From Pseudomonas sp. JQ170C (GTDB lineage: Bacteria; Pseudomonadota; Gammaproteobacteria; Pseudomonadales; Pseudomonadaceae), in contig NZ_CP141608.1 of assembly GCF_035581345.1 (NCBI RefSeq), positions 2,820,501 to 2,884,500 of the forward strand: a stretch of DNA of 64,000 bases, written 5' to 3'. Under the pieces are notes generated by a model that had not been told where the DNA came from, ran no database searches, and was given only the letters and a program-made list of their open reading frames with translations. The position numbers and the translations under genes are program-made. Positions 26,591 to 33,726 of the stretch are shown here, piece by piece (the stretch's first letter is position 1; each line of letters begins with the position of its first letter).

Positions 26591-27421
26591 ATGGAACAGA
26601 CACTTGCAGGAAAAGTTGCCATCGTCACCGGCTCCGGCCGTGGTATCGGCCGTTGCGTGGCACTGAAATTCGCCAGCAAAGGCGCCAAGGTCATCATCAA
26701 CGACCTGGACCAGGGCCCGGCCGATGAAGTGATCGCCGAAATCCGCGCCCTGGGCAGCGATGCCGTGGCCTGCATCGGCAACGTCTCGGCCCCCGACTTC
26801 GGCGAGCGCATCGTGCAGACCGCGCTGCAAGCGTTCGGGCGCATCGACATCATCGTCAACAACGCCGGTTTCACCTGGGACAACGTCATCCAGAAAATGG
26901 GCGACGAGCAGTGGGACGCGATCCTCGACTGCCACCTCAAGGCGCCGTTCCGCATCCTGCGCGCGGCCTACCCGTACTTTCGCGAAGCCAGCAAGGCTGA
27001 AGCCGAAGCCGGCCAGGAAGTGTTCCGCAAGGTGGTCAACATCTCCTCGGTGTCGGGCACCCAGGGCAACGCCGGCCAGGTCAACTACTCCTCGGCCAAG
27101 GCCGGCATCATGGGCATGACCAAGACCCTGGCCAAGGAGTGGGGACGCATGAAGGTCAACGTCAACTGCGTGGCGTTCGGCTTTATCGAAACCCGCCTGA
27201 CCCAGCCCACCACCGAAGAAAAGACCGTGCAGGTCGAGGGCCGCGACATCAAGGTCGGCGTGCACCCGGACCGCATCGCCGCCGCCAGCCGCGAAATTGC
27301 CCTGGGTCGCCCCGGCACCGCTGAAGAGGCTGCGGGCTCGGTGTACATGTTCTGCATTCCCGAGTCCGACTACGTCACCGGCCAGACCCTCATCTGTGGT
27401 GGCGGTCGCGGCGGCTTCTGA
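26591..27421 (+). CDS. SDR-family 3-hydroxyacyl-CoA dehydrogenase-like oxidoreductase, first copy
   Basis: A 276-residue classical short-chain dehydrogenase. The cofactor motif TGSGRGIG spans residues 13-20 and NNAG residues 90-93. The catalytic Ser is near residue 153 (NISSVSG), with Tyr166 and Lys170 in NYSSAKAG. Asp in NDLD at the end of beta-2 suggests NAD(H) preference. It resembles FabG and the dehydrogenase unit of peroxisomal multifunctional enzyme 2, so oxidation of a 3-hydroxyacyl-CoA is the likely step. A segment near residues 210-235 (VEGRDIKVGVHPDR) is longer than in FabG and is shared with the paralogue at 41141. It lies in the thiolase operon. Confidence 0.88.
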   Translation: MEQTLAGKVAIVTGSGRGIGRCVALKFASKGAKVIINDLDQGPADEVIAEIRALGSDAVACIGNVSAPDFGERIVQTALQAFGRIDIIVNNAGFTWDNVIQKMGDEQWDAILDCHLKAPFRILRAAYPYFREASKAEAEAGQEVFRKVVNISSVSGTQGNAGQVNYSSAKAGIMGMTKTLAKEWGRMKVNVNCVAFGFIETRLTQPTTEEKTVQVEGRDIKVGVHPDRIAAASREIALGRPGTAEEAAGSVYMFCIPESDYVTGQTLICGGGRGGF

Positions 27422-27435
27422 GCCCTCGCGTTATC

Positions 27436-27465
27436 GCGCCGGGAACGCAGGCTCGTTCCCGGCGC
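27436..27465 (+). terminator. Intrinsic hairpin after SDR gene
   Basis: A perfect 12-bp stem (GCGCCGGGAACG with CGTTCCCGGCGC) surrounds a 6-nt loop, 15 bases after the SDR stop. It lacks a long T-run and the next gene follows in the same direction, so partial termination or mRNA processing is likely. Confidence 0.6.
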
Positions 27466-27502
27466 ATTCCATTGTGCGACCCGGCCCAAAGAGAAGCAGT
27501 CC

Positions 27503-28072
27503 ATGACGACTACCCCGCCAGCGCTCACCCGTACCTTGCTGCACACCCGTGAAATCATCTGCCGAGGCTACCAGCGCAGCGACGGCCTCTTCGACATCGA
27601 AGGGCGGCTGCAGGACCTGACCAACGCGCCCACCGACCTGCCGTTTCACACGGTCGGCGAGGGCGGCACCATCCATGACATGCGCCTGGTCATGACCATT
27701 GATGCCGACATGGTCATCCAACACATCGCCGCCACCACCGAAGTGGGGGCCAGCCCGTTCTGCGCTCAGATCAGCAGCGCCTATTCGGGCCTGCTGGGGC
27801 TCAAGATCGCCGCAGGCTTCAAACGCAAGATGAAAGACATCGTCGGCGGTGCCAATGGCTGCACCCACCTGACCGAACTGCTTGAACGCATGGCCACCAC
27901 GGCCATGCAAACCCTGTTTTCCACCTACCGGTCGCAGGCCAGCCTGCGCGCCGCCGGCGGCCAGCCACGCGAAGTCGCCGTGCGCCCCTGGGTGATCGGC
28001 ACCTGCCATGCCTACCGCGAAGACGGCGAGGCCGTGCGATTGCTGTGGCCCCAGGGGCTGCCCAAGGCCTGA
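27503..28072 (+). CDS. DUF2889 family protein
   Basis: A 189-residue soluble protein with no signal peptide or membrane segment. The sequence matches the DUF2889 pattern in the blocks CRGYQRSDGLFDIEGRL, HDMRLVMTID, CAQISSAYSGLLGLKIAAGF and NGCTHLTELLERMATTAMQT, with two conserved Cys and a His. Members often occur in catabolic clusters for aromatic or steroid-like compounds, but no reaction is established. Here it lies between the SDR and an ACAD in the thiolase operon, so a role in the same pathway is probable. The start at 27503 follows an AGAGAAG ribosome binding site. Confidence 0.78.
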   Translation: MTTTPPALTRTLLHTREIICRGYQRSDGLFDIEGRLQDLTNAPTDLPFHTVGEGGTIHDMRLVMTIDADMVIQHIAATTEVGASPFCAQISSAYSGLLGLKIAAGFKRKMKDIVGGANGCTHLTELLERMATTAMQTLFSTYRSQASLRAAGGQPREVAVRPWVIGTCHAYREDGEAVRLLWPQGLPKA

Positions 28073-28096
28073 CTTCAATCACTACCGGAGCCGTTT

Positions 28097-29281
28097 ATGC
28101 TGCCATTGCAATCCACCGCTTCGAGCCTGTTAGCGGAGCATCAGGAAATACGCCAGGCGATCCTGAAAATCTGCGAACGCTTCGACGCCGACTATTGGCT
28201 GGAAAAAGACAAGCACGGTGGCTTTCCCGTCGAATTTCACCAGGCCCTGGCCCGGGACGGCTGGCTGGGTATCTGCATCCCCGAGGCCTATGGCGGTTCG
28301 GGGCTGGGCATTACCGAAGCGACGATCATGATGCAGGCCATCGCCGAGTCAGGCGCAGGCATGAGCGGCGCCTCGGCGGTACACATGAACATTTTCGGCC
28401 TGAACCCGGTGGTCGAGTTCGGCAGCGAGGAACAGAAGCTGCGCATGTTGCCGCCGCTGATTGCCGGCGAGCACCGCACCTGCTTCATGGTCACCGAGCC
28501 CAACACCGGCTTGAACACCACCCAACTCAAGACCCGCGCCATTCGCGAGGGCGACCACTACGTGCTGCATGGAGTCAAGACCTTCATCTCCACGGCCAGC
28601 ATCGCCGAAAAGATGTTGATCCTGGCGCGCACCACGCCGCTGGAAGAGGTCAAGAACAAGAGCGATGGCCTGAGCCTGTTCTACACCGACTTCGACCGCA
28701 GCTGCATCGACGTGCATGAGATCGACAAGATGGGCCGCAAGGCCATCGACACCAACCAGGTGTTCATCGATGGCTTGCGGGTACCGGTGGCCGACCGCAT
28801 TGGCGAGGAGGGCAAGGGCTTCAAGTACATCCTCCACGGCATGAACGCCGAGCGCATTCTGGTGGCCGGCGAAGCCGTGGGCCTGGGCCGCGCCGCGTTG
28901 GCCAGGGCGGCGAACTATGCGCTGGAGCGCGAAGTGTTCAACCGCCCGATCGGCTTGAACCAGGGCATCCAGCATCCGCTGGCCAAATGCTGGATGGAGC
29001 TGGAAGCGGCCAATCTGATGGCCTTTCATGCCGCTGGCCGCTTTGATCGCGGCGAAGAATGCGGTGTCGAGGCCGGTGCCGCCAAGTTCCTGGGCGCCGA
29101 AGCCGGCTACCAGGCCTGCGAAACCGCGGTGATGACCCATGGCGGCTACGGCTACGCCAAGGAGTACCACGTGGAGCGCTACCTGCGCGAGGCCATGATC
29201 CCGCGCATTGCCCCGGTCAGCCGGGAGATGATCCTGTGCTTCATTGCCGAGAAAGTCCTCGGCATGCCCAAGTCGTATTGA
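28097..29281 (+). CDS. Acyl-CoA dehydrogenase
   Basis: A 394-residue full-length ACAD. The flavin/substrate motif MVTEPNTGLNTTQLKTRA (about residues 131-148) has Asn-Thr-Gly-Leu where Gly-Ser-Asp is usual; this variant is seen in ACADs acting on unusual substrates. Glu252 in NAERILVAG sits at the isovaleryl-CoA dehydrogenase-type base position. The usual C-terminal GGTNEI block is replaced by MIPRIAPVSREM. The loop TTPLEEVKNKSDGLSLF is longer than normal. It lies in the operon between DUF2889 and a MaoC-like protein and would form the double bond that the hydratase then uses. Confidence 0.87.
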   Translation: MLPLQSTASSLLAEHQEIRQAILKICERFDADYWLEKDKHGGFPVEFHQALARDGWLGICIPEAYGGSGLGITEATIMMQAIAESGAGMSGASAVHMNIFGLNPVVEFGSEEQKLRMLPPLIAGEHRTCFMVTEPNTGLNTTQLKTRAIREGDHYVLHGVKTFISTASIAEKMLILARTTPLEEVKNKSDGLSLFYTDFDRSCIDVHEIDKMGRKAIDTNQVFIDGLRVPVADRIGEEGKGFKYILHGMNAERILVAGEAVGLGRAALARAANYALEREVFNRPIGLNQGIQHPLAKCWMELEAANLMAFHAAGRFDRGEECGVEAGAAKFLGAEAGYQACETAVMTHGGYGYAKEYHVERYLREAMIPRIAPVSREMILCFIAEKVLGMPKSY

Positions 29282-29290
29282 GGTGTGTGC

Positions 29291-29773
29291 ATGAGCCACG
29301 TTGAACCTGGGCAGGTGTCGCTGGAGGTCGGGATCTACTGCGACGACCTGCCGGTGGGTACCCGCTTCCACAGCAAGAAACGCACGGTGACCGAAACCGA
29401 CCTGGTCAACTTCGCCAACCTGACCTGGCTCACCGAAGAGCTGTTCACCAATGCCGAGCCTGCCGATCGGGCCCGCATGGGCATCAGCGGCAGGGTGGTG
29501 CCGGGCGGGCTGGTGTACACCTTCGCCGAAGGCCTGGTTGCGCCGTCGTTCCAGGCCTCGGGCATGGCGTTTCTCAATGCCGAGCTGAACATGCAGGGCC
29601 CGACCTTTGTCGGTGACACCCTGCAGGTGCGCTGCGAAGTGATCGAGCAGCGCATCAGTTCCAGGCCCGATCGCGGGCTGGTGCGCACGCGCAACGAGGT
29701 GGTCAACCAGCGGGGGGAGACGGTGATGGTGTACACGCCGCTGCGCATGATGCGGGTGCGACCTGAGCGCTGA
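29291..29773 (+). CDS. MaoC-like hotdog protein lacking the hydratase dyad
   Basis: A 160-residue single-hotdog protein similar to MaoC dehydratases over its whole length. Recognisable parts are GDDLPVGTRF-like YCDDLPVGTRF, the RVVPGGLVYTFAEGL helix and the GPTFVGDTLQVRCEV strands. The hydratase-2 motif (G-D-x-N-P-x-H) is absent; NLTWLTEELFTNAEP occupies that place, so the catalytic Asp and His are missing. It may be a non-catalytic subunit or carry out another reaction. The ATG at 29291 is preferred to a GTG two codons upstream. It closes the operon and is followed by a strong terminator. Confidence 0.75.
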   Translation: MSHVEPGQVSLEVGIYCDDLPVGTRFHSKKRTVTETDLVNFANLTWLTEELFTNAEPADRARMGISGRVVPGGLVYTFAEGLVAPSFQASGMAFLNAELNMQGPTFVGDTLQVRCEVIEQRISSRPDRGLVRTRNEVVNQRGETVMVYTPLRMMRVRPER

Positions 29774-29779
29774 GGTGAG

Positions 29780-29807
29780 GGCGCGGGCAACCTTGGTTGC
29801 CCGCGCC
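29780..29807. terminator. Bidirectional intrinsic terminator
   Basis: A perfect 13-bp stem (GGCGCGGGCAACC with GGTTGCCCGCGCC) is followed by GTTGTTTATT. It lies between the convergent MaoC-like gene and the racemase gene. Confidence 0.85.
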
Positions 29808-29812
29808 GTTGT

Positions 29813-30967
29813 TTATTGCGGGTTGTCGCCCATCACGTCCTTGCTGGCCCATTGCGCGATGCGCGCGGCCGGCAGCCAGCCCGAGAGCGCTTCCTGCGCA
29901 CCGGCAACCGTGGCGGCCCTGGGTGGGGTGGGTGTTGCGGACGGGGTACGGCTGAAGCGCGGCGCCGGCGCCGGCTGCACCACGCCATCGACTTCGACAA
30001 AGGTGCCACGGGCCTTGAGGTGTGCATGCTCCGGCGCCTCGCTGAACGACAGCACCGGGGCAAAGCACACGTCGGTGCCTTCGAGCAGTTCACACCACTG
30101 CGCCCGGGTACGCCGGGCGAAGGCTTGGGCAAACAGCGTGCGGGCGGCGGGCCAGTTGCGCGGATCGTTCTGTTCGCCAATCTGCTGCGGATCGATTTCC
30201 AGGTGGCGCAGCAGCTCGGCATGAAAGCGGCCCTCGATGGGGCCGATGGATATCAACTGGTCATCGGCACAGGGGTACACATCATAAAAGTGCGCACCGG
30301 AATCCAGCACATTGCTGCCGCGCCGGGGGGTCCAGCTACCCGCCGCGACCAGGCCGTAGAACACCGTGGCCATGGAGGCCGCGCCATCGACAATGGCGGC
30401 GTCCACCACCTGGCCCCGGCCAGAGCCACGGGCTTCGAGTATCGCGGCCAGCATGCCGATGGTCAGGTACAGGGCGCCACCGCTCATGTCGCCCAGCAGC
30501 GCCAGGGGCACGGCGGGCAACTGGTCTTTGCGGCCGAGGGCGTTGAGTACGCCGGTCAGGGCGATGTAGTTGATGTCATGGCCGGCCGCCTTGGCCAGCG
30601 GGCCGGTCTGGCCCCAGCCGGTGATCCGCCCGTACACCAGGCGCGGGTTGATCGCCAGGCACTGCTCCGGGCCCAGGCCCAGGCGCTCGGTGACGCCGGG
30701 GCGAAAGCCTTCGATCAGGCCGTCGGCGTCGGCCAGCAGTTCCTTGACCAGCGCCACCGCCTGCGGGTCCTTGAGGTCCAGGGCAATGGCCTGGCGGTTG
30801 CGCAACAGCAGGTTGTACTTGAGGGGCTTCTTCACCCCCAGCTCCACCGCCTCGCGTCGCTCAATGCGCAGCACCGTCGCGCCCAGGTCGGCGAGCATCA
30901 TGGCCGCCATGGGGCCGGGGCCGATGCCGGCCAGCTCGATGATCTTCACGCCTGCAAGTGGGCCCAT
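29813..30967 (-). CDS. Alpha-methylacyl-CoA racemase (CaiB/BaiF superfamily), first copy
   Basis: A 384-residue CaiB-family protein with the pattern of alpha-methylacyl-CoA racemase rather than a CoA-transferase. The N-terminus ELAGIGPGPMAAMMLADLGA is the racemase signature. The three catalytic positions known from the Mycobacterium tuberculosis racemase (His126, Asp156, Glu241) correspond to His130 in GHDINYI, Asp160 in LLGDMSGG and Glu245 in IGPIEGRF, with a constant offset of four. It interconverts (2R)- and (2S)-methylacyl-CoA so that ACADs specific for one form can act. It is divergent from the LysR gene. A second racemase lies at 52643-53758. The identification is strong; the physiological substrate is not known. 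Confidence 0.88.
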   Translation of the reverse strand: MGPLAGVKIIELAGIGPGPMAAMMLADLGATVLRIERREAVELGVKKPLKYNLLLRNRQAIALDLKDPQAVALVKELLADADGLIEGFRPGVTERLGLGPEQCLAINPRLVYGRITGWGQTGPLAKAAGHDINYIALTGVLNALGRKDQLPAVPLALLGDMSGGALYLTIGMLAAILEARGSGRGQVVDAAIVDGAASMATVFYGLVAAGSWTPRRGSNVLDSGAHFYDVYPCADDQLISIGPIEGRFHAELLRHLEIDPQQIGEQNDPRNWPAARTLFAQAFARRTRAQWCELLEGTDVCFAPVLSFSEAPEHAHLKARGTFVEVDGVVQPAPAPRFSRTPSATPTPPRAATVAGAQEALSGWLPAARIAQWASKDVMGDNPQ

Positions 30968-31083
30968 GAGTGTTTCCCGTCAACGTAGTCAGTGTCACCT
31001 CATCATTCTCCCGCCGGACGCGGGCGTCCAATACCGGATCCGGATCGACCGATACACAGGGCTGATGGCCCGACAGAGGCAGT
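30968..31083. promoter_or_regulatory. Divergent racemase/LysR promoter with a T-N11-A palindrome
   Basis: The palindrome CCGGATCCGG (31034-31043) is flanked by AT on each side so that ATACCGGATCCGGAT shows a T-N11-A arrangement (T31032, A31044). This is the usual geometry of a LysR-type binding site, placed about 40-50 bp before the LysR start. Confidence 0.4.
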
Positions 31084-31983
31084 ATGGAACTACGTCAACT
31101 CAAGCAAATGCTGGTGCTGGCCCAGACCCTCAATTTTCATCGTGCCGCCGAGCAACTGCACATGGCCCAGCCGCCGTTGTCGACTTCGATCAAGAAGCTG
31201 GAGGGCGAACTTGGCGTGTTGTTGTTCGAGCGCTTGCCCTCGGGCTTGAAGCTGACCCCGGCGGGCGAAGCGGTGCTGGGGCATGCACGGCGGTCGTTGT
31301 TCTTCGCCGATGAAATTCGTCGCGCTGCCCGCGAGGGCCAAAGCGGCGAGCAGGGGCGCTTGCGGGTCGGTTTTGTCGGCTCGGCGGCGTTCTCGCTGAT
31401 GCCCGGGATCATCCGCCGTTACCGTGCCCGTTTCCCGGCGGTGGCGTTGCAGATCGAGGAGTCGACCACCAGCGACTTGCTGCGCAGGCTTGGCGAGCAC
31501 TCCCTGGATGTGGCGTTGGTGCGGTTTCCGGTGTTGGAGCCGACTGCGGCGAAAGTCACCCTGTTGCAACGCGAGCGCATGGTGCTGGCGGTGAGTGCAG
31601 ACTCGCCGCTGGCTGGGCGGGTGGGGTTGCGGCTTGCCGACCTGGGTGAGGAACCCTTTATCGTCCATTCTCGCAGCCGGGTGCCGGGTATGTATGCGTT
31701 GACGCAGTATGCCTTCCAGGCGGCCGGTATCCAGCCGCCCGTTGTTCAGGAAGCGGTGCAGGTGCAGACCATTCTGGGGTTGGTCGAGGGTGGGCTGGGG
31801 GTGGCGTTGCTGCCGGATGCGGTGTGTCGCTACAGCGGTACCGGGGTGGCGTTCGTGCCGCTCGATGAGCTGGATGAGCGCCTGGTGGTCGGGACGGCGG
31901 TGGCGGTGCTGGAGGATGCCGTCACGCCCACGGCCCGGCATTTTCTAGAGCTTTGCAGGAGCGGGCTTGCCCCGCGATCGTGA
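31084..31983 (+). CDS. LysR-family transcriptional regulator
   Basis: A 299-residue LTTR. The N-terminal winged HTH spans residues 1-60 (MELRQLKQMLVLAQTLNFHR, then QLHMAQPPLSTSIKKLEGEL). The effector-binding domain runs from about residue 90 (LRVGFVGSAAFSLMPGIIRR). The last eight residues (RSGLAPRS) and the stop are encoded by a REP element, so the C-terminus seems to have been formed by REP sequence. It is flanked by the racemase (-) and CoA-transferase (-) genes. The CoA-transferase promoter holds a perfect ATAC-N7-GTAT box (33573-33595), a standard LTTR site, so regulation of that gene is likely. The inducer is unknown. Confidence 0.9.
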   Translation: MELRQLKQMLVLAQTLNFHRAAEQLHMAQPPLSTSIKKLEGELGVLLFERLPSGLKLTPAGEAVLGHARRSLFFADEIRRAAREGQSGEQGRLRVGFVGSAAFSLMPGIIRRYRARFPAVALQIEESTTSDLLRRLGEHSLDVALVRFPVLEPTAAKVTLLQRERMVLAVSADSPLAGRVGLRLADLGEEPFIVHSRSRVPGMYALTQYAFQAAGIQPPVVQEAVQVQTILGLVEGGLGVALLPDAVCRYSGTGVAFVPLDELDERLVVGTAVAVLEDAVTPTARHFLELCRSGLAPRS

Positions 31984-32299
31984 GCATATCCATTTGCCAA
32001 GGTGATGCTGAATCACCTTGGCGCCCTTACGGCGCCCTCACTGCGGTTAACGGGGTGGGTGGATCAAGATCAAAAGCACAATTCGATGCGCTCTTGCTGG
32101 CCCGTGGCGTTCTTTCAAGCTGCGGTAGGAGCGGTGGCGCCCACGGCCCGGTATTTTGTCGAGCGCTGTGGGAGCGGGCTTGCCCCGCGATGGCGCTTGA
32201 GTCGTGCACTCCAGCCGTAACGGCGAAGCGGGATCACTGGCAGGCATGGAGCTATCGGCAAGATTCAAGATCCCTCGCGGGGCAAGCCCGCTCCTACAG
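31959..32299. repeat. REP elements and hairpins in the LysR/CoA-transferase gap
   Basis: One REP overlaps the LysR 3' end (31959-31981). An 11-bp stem hairpin (GCCAAGGTGAT with ATCACCTTGGC, 31996-32022) follows. Further REPs lie at about 32166-32193 and, inverted, at 32273-32298. Between the last two lies the GTCGTGCACTCCAG...GCAGGCATGGAGC spacer related to the array at 49862-50721. The stop codon of the convergent CoA-transferase gene (32294-32296) falls inside the last REP. No gene is seen in the rest of this 310-bp gap. Confidence 0.85.
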
Positions 32300-33499
32300 G
32301 CGGGTGATGCCTTTGGCGGCCAGTGTGTCGATGTCTTCGGGGGTGTAGCCCGCGGCGGCGAGGATCTGGGCGCTGTGTTCGCCCAGTTGCGGCGCAGGGC
32401 GGGTAAGGCTCGGTTGGGTCGCAGACCAGGTGGAGGGAATGCCTAGCGTGCGAATCCGCCCCTCGCTGGGATGCTCCTGGTAGTCGAAGAAGCCCACCGC
32501 CTGCAGGTGCGGGTCCTCCAGCAGGGATTCCACCGTGTGCATGGGCATCACCGGTATGTCTGCAGCCTCAAGCAGCGCGATCCATTCGGCGCTGGTGCGG
32601 GTGGCTATGATCCCGGCGACCATCCGGTACAGCGCTTGGATATGTTCGGTGCGCCGGCCGATGGAGCCCAGGCGTTCATCGGCGTCGAATTCGTCAGCCC
32701 TGCCGATGACGTCGTAGAAGCTGCGCCATTGTTTGTCGCTGTAGATCATCACGCACAAAAAGCCATCCAGGGTGGGGTAGGGCTTGCGGTGTTCGCTGAG
32801 CAGACGCGCATACCCCGACGGCCCCTGGGGCGGGTCGAAGGTCAGGCCGCCGAGGTGATCGCCCAACACGAATTGGGCCATGGTCTCGAACATGGGGATT
32901 TCGATCGACTGGCCTTGTCCGCTGCGCTGGCGATGGTACAACGCAGCCGTGATGGCATTGACGGCGCTCATGCCGACGATGCGATCGGCCATGGCGCTGG
33001 GCACGTAGCGCGGGGCATCGGCACCCGCAGCCAGGGCCAGCGCCGGCAAGGCCGCGGCGCCCTGAATCAGGTCATCGTAGGCCGGCTTGGCGGCGTAGGG
33101 GCCCGCCTGGCCGTAACCGTAGACGCCCACATAGATAATCGTCGGGTTGACCGCCGCCAGTGCGGCATAGTCCAGGCCCAGGCGGGCCATGGCCTGGGGC
33201 CGCACGTTGTACACCAGCACATCGACATCGGCGGCCAGGCGCATCAGGGCTTCACGGCCCTCGGGCTGCTTGAGGTCAAGCACGATGCTGCGCTTGTTGC
33301 GGTTGGCCTGGAGGAAAATGCCGGCCATCCCCGGGTTTCGCCGTGGGCCGATATCACGCACGGTATCCCCTGCGGGCGCTTCGACCTTGATCACGTCGGC
33401 ACCCATGTCACCGAGTATCTGCGTGGCGTAGGGGCCCATCAGCACGGCAGTGATATCAAGGACCCGGACCCCGGCAAGCGGCCCTTTTGCTGTGTTCAT
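32294..33499 (-). CDS. CaiB/BaiF-family (class III) CoA-transferase
   Basis: A 401-residue class III CoA-transferase. Unlike the two racemases in this window, it carries the transferase-type aspartate (Asp142) in KPAYDDLIQG, and its N-terminus DITAVLMGPYATQILGDMGA fits transferases. It moves CoA between an acyl-CoA donor and a free acid without ATP. AGGAG upstream supports the start at 33499. Its stop lies inside a REP element. The upstream perfect ATAC-N7-GTAT dyad points to control by the neighbouring LysR regulator. It may activate the substrate or recover CoA from an end product; donor and acceptor are unknown. Confidence 0.87.
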   Translation of the reverse strand: MNTAKGPLAGVRVLDITAVLMGPYATQILGDMGADVIKVEAPAGDTVRDIGPRRNPGMAGIFLQANRNKRSIVLDLKQPEGREALMRLAADVDVLVYNVRPQAMARLGLDYAALAAVNPTIIYVGVYGYGQAGPYAAKPAYDDLIQGAAALPALALAAGADAPRYVPSAMADRIVGMSAVNAITAALYHRQRSGQGQSIEIPMFETMAQFVLGDHLGGLTFDPPQGPSGYARLLSEHRKPYPTLDGFLCVMIYSDKQWRSFYDVIGRADEFDADERLGSIGRRTEHIQALYRMVAGIIATRTSAEWIALLEAADIPVMPMHTVESLLEDPHLQAVGFFDYQEHPSEGRIRTLGIPSTWSATQPSLTRPAPQLGEHSAQILAAAGYTPEDIDTLAAKGITRL

Positions 33500-33572
33500 C
33501 GAACGCTCCTATGGCTGGTGCTTCGATGGTAGGCAGTACGAGGGCGTGGCGGACAATACTTTTGCCGTCTTG

Positions 33573-33595
33573 GCCGATACCCATTCTGTATCGGC
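33573..33595. promoter_or_regulatory. LysR-type operator (GCCGATAC-N7-GTATCGGC)
   Basis: A perfect 8-bp inverted repeat with a 7-bp spacer contains ATAC-N7-GTAT, which meets the T-N11-A rule (T33578, A33590). It lies 74 bp before the CoA-transferase start codon and on the left side of a REP pair. Confidence 0.6.
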
Positions 33596-33596
33596 T

Positions 33597-33677
33597 CTGT
33601 AGGAGCGGGCTTGCCCCGCGATGGATCTTGAATTGTGCACGACTCTAGGGCCATCGCGGGGCAAGCCCGCTCCTACA
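33597..33677. repeat. Head-to-head REP pair upstream of third MalT-like regulator
   Basis: A REP at about 33598-33622 (GTAGGAGCGGGCTTGCCCCG) and its inverted copy at about 33653-33676 flank a short CTTGAATTGTGCACGACTC spacer. The pair lies 50 bp before the regulator start codon. Confidence 0.85.
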
Positions 33678-33726
33678 TCTGTCGCTATCCAGTTACACTG
33701 GTGCCTCGCGCTGTCCGCCATTCTGG

